NCBI GenBank assembly: GCA_947174635.1
Contig: CAMWJS010000013.1
Coordinates: 1 to 60,055 of the forward strand
Length of the DNA: 60,055 nt
Origin: an uncultured Muribaculaceae bacterium
GTDB taxonomy: Bacteria; Bacteroidota; Bacteroidia; Bacteroidales; Muribaculaceae
Direction of reading: 5' to 3'
Shown: positions 25,778-34,378 of the stretch, one piece after another
Position numbering within the stretch: position 1 is the stretch's first letter
Layout: each line of letters opens with the position of its first letter
Notes under the pieces: model-generated
Seen by the model: only the letters and a program-made list of their open reading frames with translations
Told to the model about the DNA's origin: nothing
The model's database searches: none
Position numbers and translations under genes: made by a program

Positions 25778-26561
25778 CCTGTCAGTGGTGCAATCGGATT
25801 TGGGCCGCGATTGCGCGTTTTTTGCCGAATATGCCTCCAACATGCTCGGATGCGGCGCGACATGCAGCCGCATACAGAAGAATATCAGGCGCATGGCATC
25901 GGCCACCGGCTACAGTGTGGAGCTTACAATACTGCCGGCCCACTGCATTGTAACGCTTAGCGACGCCGATGGACTGTCGTACAGCCACTCGTCGACCATA
26001 GCTGACCTTCCCAACGACTATGCGCTCAACACACGTCTTAGCAATCTGAGCTGGCGCGTGGCTGAAAACAAAGTATCGCTCAAAGAAGCAGAGACAGAGT
26101 TTCCGCACCTTCTGAAAGGGCCGCGCTACAGCCGGTTGACATTATTGCTGCTTGTAGCGGCTGCCAATGCGGCATTCTGCCGTATATTCGGCGGCGACAT
26201 TATGGCAACGGGCATTGTCGCAATAGCCACGCTTATAGGCTTTTCGTTCAAGATACTGCTTTCAGCCCAGCATGTCAACTATATGGCGGTCACTGTGGCG
26301 AGCGCGTTTGCGGCAGCTGTGGTGGGTACGGCCGGCTACGTTTTTCCGGGCATCACATCGACAGAAGATGTGGCATTGGCAACCAGTGTATTGTTTCTTA
26401 TACCCGGCATCCCTTACATCAACAGTGTGAACGACCTGCTGACCGACCACTATCTATGCGCTTTCAGCAGATTTGTCAAGGCGACCATCATCACGGCATG
26501 CATCACCGTAGGACTGACCGCAGCATTTTTATTGATGAAAATTAGTTTTTTCGATTTATGA
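25770..26561 (+). CDS. yjjP: YjjP-type large half of a ThrE/YjjPB exporter
   Basis: This protein of about 263 residues (start at MNNLSVVQSD; starts 10 and 6 codons upstream are possible) resembles the larger subunit of split threonine/serine-type exporters. The first 130 residues are soluble (AEYASNMLGCGATCSRIQKN). Four or five membrane helices follow, with the diagnostic LFLIPGIPYINSVNDLLTDH near residue 215. In E. coli the YjjP/YjjB pair exports succinate, while fused homologues export threonine, so the substrate here is open. The stop overlaps the next gene in ATGA. Confidence 0.88.
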   Translation: MNNLSVVQSDLGRDCAFFAEYASNMLGCGATCSRIQKNIRRMASATGYSVELTILPAHCIVTLSDADGLSYSHSSTIADLPNDYALNTRLSNLSWRVAENKVSLKEAETEFPHLLKGPRYSRLTLLLLVAAANAAFCRIFGGDIMATGIVAIATLIGFSFKILLSAQHVNYMAVTVASAFAAAVVGTAGYVFPGITSTEDVALATSVLFLIPGIPYINSVNDLLTDHYLCAFSRFVKATIITACITVGLTAAFLLMKISFFDL

Positions 26562-27040
26562 CAACGGTATTACAAATACTCGCCGACGGACTGCTTGCCG
26601 CAGTAGCCGGCACAGGATTCGGAGCAATCAGCAATCCGCCGCGCATAGCGTTGAAATATTGCGGCCTCATAGCGGCTCTCGGACACATGACACGTTACTG
26701 TCTTATCAATCTCGGCGGCGTGCATATCGTACCCGCAAGCCTTTCGGGCGCCTTTGTAGTGGGGCTGCTTGCCATCATTTGCGCCAAGCGGGTGAAATGT
26801 CCGCCGGAGACATTCGCATTCCCCGCGCTACTCCCCATGATACCCGGAATTTACGCGTACAAGACCGTGCAGGCGTTCCTTTTGGCACTGACGGCATCGG
26901 GCGAGGAGCAATTCAACCATTTTTTGTATATTTGCGAATCCAACGGCATCATCTGTTCGTTTGTAATAATCGGCATGGTAGTCGGCCTGCTTATTCCGAT
27001 ATATATATTTAAAAGAATATCATTCAGCGTCACCAAATAA
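26558..27040 (+). CDS. yjjB: YjjB-type small half of a ThrE/YjjPB exporter
   Basis: This 160-residue membrane protein has about five helices and the family motifs ALKYCGLIAALGHMTRY and FPALLPMIPGIYAYKTVQ. Its length and order match the small subunit YjjB, with the large subunit immediately upstream and overlapping by 4 bases. The two subunits together form the complete exporter. The LysR gene 9 bases downstream is probably in the same transcript. Confidence 0.88.
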   Translation: MTTVLQILADGLLAAVAGTGFGAISNPPRIALKYCGLIAALGHMTRYCLINLGGVHIVPASLSGAFVVGLLAIICAKRVKCPPETFAFPALLPMIPGIYAYKTVQAFLLALTASGEEQFNHFLYICESNGIICSFVIIGMVVGLLIPIYIFKRISFSVTK

Positions 27041-27049
27041 CAGCCCCAC

Positions 27050-27952
27050 ATGGAACTGCGCCAACTAAGATACTTCGTGGCCGCCGCGCGCGCCCTCAAC
27101 TTCTCGGAGGCTTCGGCCAAAGTCAATATCACCCAGTCGACACTGTCGCAGCAGATACGTCAGCTTGAGGAGGAGCTCGGCACCCAGCTTTTCTACCGCA
27201 ACAGCCACTCCGTGAAACTCACCGAGGAGGGGGAACGGCTGCTGCCTTTGGCTACCGACACGCTGACATCGGCCGAAAGCTGCGCCGACGCCGTAAGAAA
27301 TCTCCACGGACTCACCACCGGCACACTCAACATCGGGGTAACATATTCATTCAGCCCGATACTCACGGAGACAATGCTCGAATTCATGCAGCAGTATCCC
27401 GGCATCAAACTCAATGTCTACTACAAGACGATGGCCGAACTGCTCGACATGCTTTCAAACTATGAGGTAGACTTCGTGCTTGCGTTCATGCCCGACAATC
27501 TGCGCCCTGAAATCGAGTCGCATATACTTTTCGACAGCCATCTCGCGGCCATAGTCAACAAGACCCATCCGCTTGCATCGCTGCCGAAAGCGGGTATTGA
27601 CGATCTGCGCCGCTATCCCATAGCCCTCCCCGCCTCGGGGCTGCAGGCCCGAAACGCATTCGACAAGCTGCTCGGCTCAAGCATTCCTGCGCAACGCATT
27701 AAAGTAGAGCTCAACGAAGTCAACATACTGATGCAGCTCGTCAGACACTCGCAGATGGTCACCGTACTTGCCGAAACATCGGTATACGGCGACGACGACA
27801 CGCGTGCAATACAGATTGACCTTCCGGGCAACAAGATGGCAGGAAGCGTACACACCCTGCGGGGCTCATACCGCAAGCATGCCACACGCACGTTCATCGA
27901 GATGCTGACCCGGTCGCGTGCCGTGATGTCGCGCCGCAACAACTGGCTATAG
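27050..27952 (+). CDS. LysR-family transcriptional regulator
   Basis: This 300-residue LysR-type protein has an N-terminal winged helix (MELRQLRYFVAAARALNFSE, QSTLSQQIRQLEEELGTQLF, about 1-60), a linker helix and a two-lobed effector domain (about 90-290) beginning GTLNIGVTYSFSP. It is 9 bases after the exporter gene and points toward gltB, whose promoter starts 75 bases later. It may control the exporter, or gltBD as GltC does in Bacillus. The sequence alone does not choose between them. Confidence 0.92.
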   Translation: MELRQLRYFVAAARALNFSEASAKVNITQSTLSQQIRQLEEELGTQLFYRNSHSVKLTEEGERLLPLATDTLTSAESCADAVRNLHGLTTGTLNIGVTYSFSPILTETMLEFMQQYPGIKLNVYYKTMAELLDMLSNYEVDFVLAFMPDNLRPEIESHILFDSHLAAIVNKTHPLASLPKAGIDDLRRYPIALPASGLQARNAFDKLLGSSIPAQRIKVELNEVNILMQLVRHSQMVTVLAETSVYGDDDTRAIQIDLPGNKMAGSVHTLRGSYRKHATRTFIEMLTRSRAVMSRRNNWL

Positions 27953-28027
27953 CCATACATCGACAGTGCCAAATATTGCTTTCTGCTATTTTATATCATA
28001 TTTCAGTAGATTTTTTCTATATTTTTA

Positions 28028-28057
28028 TTTGTAATTGCGACAAATTGATTATATTTG
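28028..28057 (+). promoter_or_regulatory. Promoter of gltBD
   Basis: TTTG (28028-28031), 18 bases, TATATTTG (28050-28057) is a strong consensus promoter. Transcription would begin near 28064, giving a leader of about 70 bases. Confidence 0.75.
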
Positions 28058-28080
28058 CAGCGTAATTATAAACGATAGCT

Positions 28081-28114
28081 CGGGCGCAGAAGCGCAATGC
28101 GCAACTTTCGCCCG
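28081..28114 (+). promoter_or_regulatory. Hairpin in the gltB leader
   Basis: CGGGCG (28081-28086) pairs with CGCCCG (28109-28114). Inside, GCGC and GCGC around AAT form a second short stem. It lies in the untranslated leader between promoter and start. A role in translation control is possible but unproven. Confidence 0.4.
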
Positions 28115-28135
28115 CAAAATTTTAAGGTAAAAGAT

Positions 28136-31100
28136 ATGCAGAAAGGTTTGCCTCTACCTCAGGGACTTTACAATCCCGATTATGAGAAAGACGCCTGCGG
28201 AGTAGGTTTGCTGGTAAATATCCGCGGAGTCAAATCACACCAACTTGTAGAAAAAGGGCTTCAGGTGCTCGAACACATGGTGCACCGCGGAGCCGAGGGC
28301 GCCGACCCCAAGACCGGCGACGGAGCGGGCATCATGGTACAGATACCCCACGAATTCATATTGCTTCAGGGTATTGCCGTACCTGAGAAAGGCCGCTACG
28401 GCTCAGGACTCATATTCCTGCCCAAAGACAACGATGAAGCTCGCCAGATGATATTCGACATCATCGAGCGCGAGACCATCGGCATGGGTCTTTCGTTCCT
28501 TCCGCCGCGCGACGTTCCCGTCAACTCCGACCAGCTCGGCCGTGTGGCACGTGCCGCCGAGCCCGACATCAAGCAGATATTCATAGCCGACGAGGCCACC
28601 AACGAGCCTCTCGAACCGAAGTTATACATCCTGCGCAAGAATATCGAGAAGAAAATCGAGCAGAGCAGCATACCGGGCAAGGAAGCGTTCTACATCGTGT
28701 CGCTCTCGTCGAAGACAATCATATACAAAGGCATGCTCTCGTCGCTGCAGCTGCGCTATTATTTCCATGACCTGATGAACCCTCACTTCACCACGGCCAT
28801 GGCTCTGGTGCACTCGCGCTTCTCGACCAATACATTCCCCACCTGGGCACTTGCACAGCCGTTCCGCATACTGGGCCACAACGGCGAAATCAACACCATA
28901 CGCGGCAACCGTCTGTGGATGAAGGCCCGCGAATGCATGCTCCATCCCGAAGCGTTCGGCGACAACGACATGACGCCTGTCATACAGCCCGGCATGAGCG
29001 ACTCGGCATCGCTCGACAACGTGCTCGAATATTTCGTTATGGGAGGCATGTCGCTTCCCCACGCGCTCGCCATGCTCGTGCCTGAAAGTTTCAACGACAA
29101 GAACCCGATTTCGCCCGAGCTGAAAGCGTTCTACGAATACCACTCGATACTCATGGAGGCATGGGACGGCCCGGCCACACTGCTCTTCAGCGACGGACGC
29201 TACGCCGGCGGCATGCTCGACCGCAACGGACTCCGTCCGGCCCGCTACGTCATCACCAACAACGACACGATGGTGATTGCATCGGAAATCGGAGTGCTCC
29301 CCTTCGATGCCGGAGAGGTGAAGAAAAAAGGACGTCTGCGTCCGGGCAAAATGCTCATGGTCGACATGGAGAACAGTGAAGTGCTCTACGACGCCCAGCT
29401 CAAAGAGATGCTTGCCGGCCAGTTCCCCTACCGCGACTGGCTTGCCAAAAACCGTATCAAACTCGATAAAATCATCTCGGGACGCAAGGTCAACAATGAC
29501 ATCGAGAATTTCCCCCGTCAGCTCCGCGCATTCAACTACAACCGCGAAGAGATAGAGAAAATCATCACACCTATGGCGGTAGACGGCAAGGAGCCGGTCA
29601 ACTCCATGGGCAACGACACTCCTCTTGCCGTGCTGTCAAAGGAGCCGCAGACACTGTTCAACTATTTCCGCCAGCATTTCGCACAGGTGACCAACCCGCC
29701 CATCGACCCTTTGCGCGAGGAGCTCGTGATGAGTCTCGACAGCTACATCGGCGCCATCAACATGAACCTCATGAGCCCCGGCCCCGAACTGTGCAAGATG
29801 GTGGAACTGAAACGCCCCATCATCACCAACCAGGAGCTCGACATACTCTGCAACCTCCGCTACAAGGGCTTCAACACCCGCAAGCTGTCGATGACATTCG
29901 ACATCAACGCCGGAGCCGACGCGCTTGATAATGCCATTCAGCGCCTGTGCGAGGAAGCGGAAAAAGCGGTCGACGAAGGATGCAACTACATCGTGCTATC
30001 TGACCGCGATATCGACGCCACACACGCACCCATACCCTCTCTGCTTGCCACATCGGCAGTGCACCACCACCTCATCGACTGCAAGAAACGCGTGCAGACC
30101 GCGCTCGTGGTCGAGACTGCCGACGCCCGCGAGGTGATGCATTTCGCCCTGCTGTCGGGCTACGGTGCAAGCGCCGTCAACCCCTATCTGGCATTTGCCG
30201 TAATCGACAGCCTTGTCAAGAGCAAGGAGCTGCAGCTCGACTTCCACACCGCCGAAAAGAACTTCATCAAGGCAGTTGACAAAGGATTGCTCAAAGTGAT
30301 GTCGAAGATGGGTATCTCCACCCTCACCTCCTATAAGGGCGCACAGCTCTTCGAGGCAATCGGCATAGGCGAAAGCATCACACGCAAATATTTCGGAGAG
30401 ACAATCTCAAAAATCGGCGGCATCGACATGGCCGACCTACAGCGTGAAATCATCGCCGACCACGCCGAGGCATTCGCCGACGACTACGACACCGAGGCGC
30501 CCATACGCCACATCGGGCAGTATTCGTTCCGCAAGGACGGCGAGCAGCACGCATGGAACCCCGAGACAATCGCCACGCTCCAGATTGCGACCCGCCTGGG
30601 CAGCTACAAGAAATTCAAGGAATTCACATCGCTTGTCGACAACAAGCCCGAACCGATATTCATCCGCGACTTCCTCGACTTCAAAAAAGGCACACCGATA
30701 CCTGTGGAGGAAGTGGAGCCTATCGAGGACATCATGCGCCGCTTCGTGACGGGCGCGATGTCGTTCGGCTCCATATCGCGCGAGGCCCACGAAGCGCTCG
30801 GCATAGCGATGAACGCCATCGGCGCACGCTCCAACACCGGCGAGGGTGGCGAGGACGCAGCCCGCTTCAAACCGCGCGAGGACGGCACTTCGGCACGCTC
30901 GGCAATCAAGCAGGTGGCATCGGGACGTTTCGGCGTCACCACCGAATATCTCGTCAACGCCGATGAAATACAGATCAAGATAGCCCAGGGTGCGAAACCG
31001 GGCGAAGGCGGACAGCTTCCGGGCTTCAAGGTCGACAAGATTATCGCCAAGACCCGCCACTCCATACCCGGCATCTCACTCATTTCTCCTCCTCCCCACC

Positions 31101-32647
31101 ACGACATCTATTCAATCGAAGACCTCGCGCAGCTCATCTTCGACCTGAAGAATGTCAACCCCGAAGCCCGCGTGAGTGTCAAGCTCGTGTCGGAGAGCGG
31201 CGTCGGCACAATCGCCGCCGGCGTAGCCAAAGCCAAAAGCGACCTCATCACCATCTCCGGCGCCGAAGGCGGCACGGGAGCGTCACCGGCAAGTTCCATA
31301 CGCTATGCCGGACTTCCATCGGAAATCGGGCTTGCAGAGACGCAGCAGACCCTTGTGCTCAACAATCTGCGCGGACAGGTGAAACTTCAGGTCGACGGCC
31401 AGCTCAAGACTGCGCGCGACGTGGTGATAATGTCGATGCTCGGCGCCGAGGAATACGGTTTCGCTACAAGCGCGCTCATAGTGCTCGGCTGCGTGATGAT
31501 GCGCAAATGCCACACCAACACATGTCCCGTAGGTGTCGCCACACAGAACGAGGAGCTGCGCCGCCGCTTCTTGGGACGTTCGGAATACGTAATCAACTTC
31601 TTCAAATTCCTCGCCCAGGAGATACGCGAGACACTTGCCGAACTCGGCTACCGCTCGCTCAACGAAATCATTGGCCGCAGCGACCTGCTCACGGTAAAAG
31701 CCGGATGCACCGCGCCCAAGACCGAACATCTCGACCTGTCGCGCATAATCTTCACTCCCGAGGAGTCGCACAAGAACGCCATCATCAATGTCACTTCGCA
31801 GGAACATGATATAGCAAACGTGCTTGACCGCAAGATGATAAGCCGCGCCTACCCGGCAATCGAAAGCCAAATGCCGGTGGAACTCGACTTCCCCATCACC
31901 AACACCGACCGTTCGGTCGGCGCAATGCTCTCGGGCGTCGTAGCCAAGAGATACGGCAACGAGGGATTGCCCGACAACACCATCTCGGTCACCTTCAAAG
32001 GCTCGGCCGGACAGAGCTTCGGCGCATTCCTCGCCCACGGCATCTCGTTCCGCCTCGAAGGGGACGCCAACGACTACGTAGGCAAAGGACTGTCGGGCGG
32101 TAAAATCGTCATCGTGCCCCCGGCAGGCTCCACCTTCGCACCCGAGGAGAACATCATCGCCGGCAACACACTGCTCTACGGCGCCACCTCGGGCGAAATC
32201 TACATCAACGGCCGTGTCGGCGAACGCTTCTGCGTGCGCAACTCAGGCGCTACAGCCGTGGTGGAAGGCGTGGGCGACCACTGCTGCGAGTACATGACGG
32301 GCGGACGCACCGTAGTGCTCGGCTCTACCGGACGCAACTTCGCGGCAGGCATGAGCGGCGGCGTGGCCTACATCTGGAATCCCGACGGCGATTTCGACTA
32401 CTACTGCAACATGGAGATGGTCGAACTCTCACTCATCGAGGACATGAGCGACAACCGCGAACTCTACCGACTCATTTCAAACCATTTCAAGCATACACGC
32501 AGCCCGCTTGCAGGACGCATGCTCGACAACTGGAACGAATACGTGGGTCAGTTCATCAAGGTGATACCTATCGAATACAAGAAGGTGCTCCACGATGAAA
32601 AGATGGAATCATTGCAGCGCAAAATCGCAAGCCTCGAACGTGACTGA
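28136..32647 (+). CDS. gltB: Glutamate synthase large subunit
   Basis: This 1503-residue enzyme transfers the amide nitrogen of glutamine to 2-oxoglutarate, giving two glutamates. The start at MQKGLPLPQGLYNPDYEKDA puts the catalytic Cys21 (CGVG) after a propeptide of 20 residues, as in the family. A start 13 codons upstream would lie in the leader hairpin region. The domains are class II glutaminase (about 21-420, with HNGEINTIRGN), central domain (to about 760), FMN barrel (about 800-1190, GAEGGTGASPASSIRYAG) with 3Fe-4S cysteines 1119, 1125 and 1130, and the C-terminal GXGXG helix domain (about 1250-1450). It forms a complex with the gltD product. Confidence 0.97.
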   Translation: MQKGLPLPQGLYNPDYEKDACGVGLLVNIRGVKSHQLVEKGLQVLEHMVHRGAEGADPKTGDGAGIMVQIPHEFILLQGIAVPEKGRYGSGLIFLPKDNDEARQMIFDIIERETIGMGLSFLPPRDVPVNSDQLGRVARAAEPDIKQIFIADEATNEPLEPKLYILRKNIEKKIEQSSIPGKEAFYIVSLSSKTIIYKGMLSSLQLRYYFHDLMNPHFTTAMALVHSRFSTNTFPTWALAQPFRILGHNGEINTIRGNRLWMKARECMLHPEAFGDNDMTPVIQPGMSDSASLDNVLEYFVMGGMSLPHALAMLVPESFNDKNPISPELKAFYEYHSILMEAWDGPATLLFSDGRYAGGMLDRNGLRPARYVITNNDTMVIASEIGVLPFDAGEVKKKGRLRPGKMLMVDMENSEVLYDAQLKEMLAGQFPYRDWLAKNRIKLDKIISGRKVNNDIENFPRQLRAFNYNREEIEKIITPMAVDGKEPVNSMGNDTPLAVLSKEPQTLFNYFRQHFAQVTNPPIDPLREELVMSLDSYIGAINMNLMSPGPELCKMVELKRPIITNQELDILCNLRYKGFNTRKLSMTFDINAGADALDNAIQRLCEEAEKAVDEGCNYIVLSDRDIDATHAPIPSLLATSAVHHHLIDCKKRVQTALVVETADAREVMHFALLSGYGASAVNPYLAFAVIDSLVKSKELQLDFHTAEKNFIKAVDKGLLKVMSKMGISTLTSYKGAQLFEAIGIGESITRKYFGETISKIGGIDMADLQREIIADHAEAFADDYDTEAPIRHIGQYSFRKDGEQHAWNPETIATLQIATRLGSYKKFKEFTSLVDNKPEPIFIRDFLDFKKGTPIPVEEVEPIEDIMRRFVTGAMSFGSISREAHEALGIAMNAIGARSNTGEGGEDAARFKPREDGTSARSAIKQVASGRFGVTTEYLVNADEIQIKIAQGAKPGEGGQLPGFKVDKIIAKTRHSIPGISLISPPPHHDIYSIEDLAQLIFDLKNVNPEARVSVKLVSESGVGTIAAGVAKAKSDLITISGAEGGTGASPASSIRYAGLPSEIGLAETQQTLVLNNLRGQVKLQVDGQLKTARDVVIMSMLGAEEYGFATSALIVLGCVMMRKCHTNTCPVGVATQNEELRRRFLGRSEYVINFFKFLAQEIRETLAELGYRSLNEIIGRSDLLTVKAGCTAPKTEHLDLSRIIFTPEESHKNAIINVTSQEHDIANVLDRKMISRAYPAIESQMPVELDFPITNTDRSVGAMLSGVVAKRYGNEGLPDNTISVTFKGSAGQSFGAFLAHGISFRLEGDANDYVGKGLSGGKIVIVPPAGSTFAPEENIIAGNTLLYGATSGEIYINGRVGERFCVRNSGATAVVEGVGDHCCEYMTGGRTVVLGSTGRNFAAGMSGGVAYIWNPDGDFDYYCNMEMVELSLIEDMSDNRELYRLISNHFKHTRSPLAGRMLDNWNEYVGQFIKVIPIEYKKVLHDEKMESLQRKIASLERD

Positions 32648-32664
32648 TAATTAAAAATTTTTCA

Positions 32665-32686
32665 GGCGCCCGTCGAAGCGGGCGCC
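32665..32686 (+). promoter_or_regulatory. Stable hairpin between gltB and gltD
   Basis: GGCGCCCG (32665-32672) and CGGGCGCC (32679-32686) form a perfect GC-rich stem with loop TCGAAG. No T run follows in the direction of transcription, so it is more likely an mRNA processing or stability element setting the gltB:gltD ratio than a full terminator. Confidence 0.6.
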
Positions 32687-32702
32687 ATAACAAGAAGTAT
32701 AT

Positions 32703-34127
32703 ATGGGAAATCCTAAAGCATTTCTGACTATAAATAGAAAAGAGGCCGGCTACCGTCCTGTCGCCGACCGTATTCACGACTACGGCGAAGTGGAGCAGAC
32801 TCTCAACCCGGAGGACCGTCGCCTGCAGGCATCGCGCTGCATGGAATGCGGCGTGCCCTTCTGCCACTGGAGCTGTCCGCTCGGCAACAAACAGCCCGAA
32901 TGGCAGGACCGCCTCTACAAGAACGATATCAAGGGAGCCTACGCGCTGCTGACAGCCACCGACGACTTCCCCGAATTTACGGGCCGCGTATGTCCGGCGC
33001 TGTGCGAAAAAGGCTGTGTGCTCAACAAACAGCATGAACCGGTCACAATCCGCGAGAACGAATGCGCCATCGTTGAACGCGCCTTCCTCGAAGGGCTCGT
33101 CACGCCCCATATCCCCGCCAGGCGTACCGGCAAACGTGTGGCCGTGATAGGGTCGGGGCCTGCCGGACTCGCCTGCGCCAACCGCCTCAACCGTAAGGGG
33201 CACTCGGTGACAGTGTTCGAGAAAAGCGAGGCTGCAGGCGGACTGCTCCGCTTCGGCATTCCCGATTTCAAGCTCAACAAGAGTGTAATAGACCGCCGCA
33301 TCGCCCTGCTCGAACAGGAGGGCATCGAGTTCCGCTACAACGTGGAAGTAGGCAAGGATATACCTGCCGCCGACATACTGCGTGACTATGACGCCGTGTG
33401 CGTGGCGATAGGCTCGGGTGTGCCCCGCGACCTCAATGTCGAGGGCCGCGACCTCAAAGGCGTGCATTTCGCCCTCGAACTGCTCCAGCAGCAGAACCGC
33501 GTCAATGCAGGCGCCGACATTCCCGCCGGCGAGCGTATCACCGCAAAGGGTAAGCATGTGCTGGTAATCGGAGGCGGCGACACGGGCAGCGACTGCGTGG
33601 GCACCTCGCACCGTCAGGGCTGCAAGTCGGTGACACAGATTGAAATCATGCCGAAGCCGCCGGTCGGAGAAAATCCCGCCACCCCGTGGCCCTACTGGCC
33701 GGTGATATTGAAAACATCGTCGTCGCACGAAGAGGGCTGCGACCGCCGTTGGCTGCTCGACACCCGCGCCATACGCGGCTGCGACGGAAAGGTGACAGAA
33801 GTGGAGGTCGAAGAGGTTGAATGGGAAAAAGACCCAGCCACCGGCCGCATGAACCTCATCCACACCGGCCGCACCGAAGTAATAAAAGCAGATCTCGTAT
33901 TGCTCGCAATGGGTTTCACCAACCCTGTGCAGGAGGGTCTGCTCGAACAGCTCGGCGTTGAGACCGACGCCCGCAAGAATGTAAAGACCGATGCCTCTCA
34001 CCGCAGCAGCGTAGACAAGGTGTTCGCCGCCGGTGACGCCGCTACAGGCGCATCGCTCGTGGTGCGCTGCATAGCATCGGGCCGCGACACCGCAGCCGAA
34101 ATCGACCGCATGCTGATGGCAAAATAA
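32703..34127 (+). CDS. gltD: Glutamate synthase small subunit
   Basis: This 474-residue NAD(P)H-oxidising subunit passes electrons to GltB. The N-terminal cysteine clusters for two 4Fe-4S centres are visible (CMECGVPFCHWSCPLG and CPALCEKGCVLN). An FAD site follows (VAVIGSGPAGLACANRLNRK), then a nucleotide site (VLVIGGGDTGSDCVGTSHRQ), and the C-terminal FAD motif VFAAGDAATGASLVV. It is 55 bases after gltB with a hairpin between them. Confidence 0.97.
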   Translation: MGNPKAFLTINRKEAGYRPVADRIHDYGEVEQTLNPEDRRLQASRCMECGVPFCHWSCPLGNKQPEWQDRLYKNDIKGAYALLTATDDFPEFTGRVCPALCEKGCVLNKQHEPVTIRENECAIVERAFLEGLVTPHIPARRTGKRVAVIGSGPAGLACANRLNRKGHSVTVFEKSEAAGGLLRFGIPDFKLNKSVIDRRIALLEQEGIEFRYNVEVGKDIPAADILRDYDAVCVAIGSGVPRDLNVEGRDLKGVHFALELLQQQNRVNAGADIPAGERITAKGKHVLVIGGGDTGSDCVGTSHRQGCKSVTQIEIMPKPPVGENPATPWPYWPVILKTSSSHEEGCDRRWLLDTRAIRGCDGKVTEVEVEEVEWEKDPATGRMNLIHTGRTEVIKADLVLLAMGFTNPVQEGLLEQLGVETDARKNVKTDASHRSSVDKVFAAGDAATGASLVVRCIASGRDTAAEIDRMLMAK

Positions 34128-34150
34128 CCTGCCGGTCAGCCTTGAAAGGG

Positions 34151-34280
34151 TGACGGTGTTGCAGGACGTCATATTGGCGGACGCACGGCTCGTGCGTCCG
34201 CCAATGAGCTGATTATCAGGCGCTGGCATCGGACGCACGAGCCGTGCGTCCCTACAATTTGAAGTGCTGCAACACCGTCA
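34151..34280. repeat. Nested palindromic repeat element, copy 3
   Basis: The ends TGACGGTGTTGCAGGAC (34151-34167) and GTGCTGCAACACCGTCA (34264-34280) are inverted with one mismatch. Inside are two perfect hairpins built on the same sequence: GGCGGACGCACG ... CGTGCGTCCGCC at 34177-34203, and GGACGCACG ... CGTGCGTCC from about 34230. It lies just after gltD and could also stop or stabilise the gltBD transcript. Confidence 0.75.
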
Positions 34281-34321
34281 TTTCTTATACTCCAAAATGT
34301 GTCAAATTAAAATTAAATAAC

Positions 34322-34329
34322 TATCTTTG
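34322..34329 (+). promoter_or_regulatory. -7 box for the TPR-HTH regulator gene
   Basis: TATCTTTG matches TAnnTTTG and lies 50 bases before the start at 34379. No good -33 element is visible. Confidence 0.4.
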
Positions 34330-34378
34330 GTTATTATTTTGAGTTTTTGACAAACATCTTGCTACGGAGTATTAAAAA

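Noticed and set aside
32568-34238. Long minus-strand frame of 556 codons opposite gltD
   Set aside because: It is exactly antisense to a complete gltD with all motifs, and its product has no family features.
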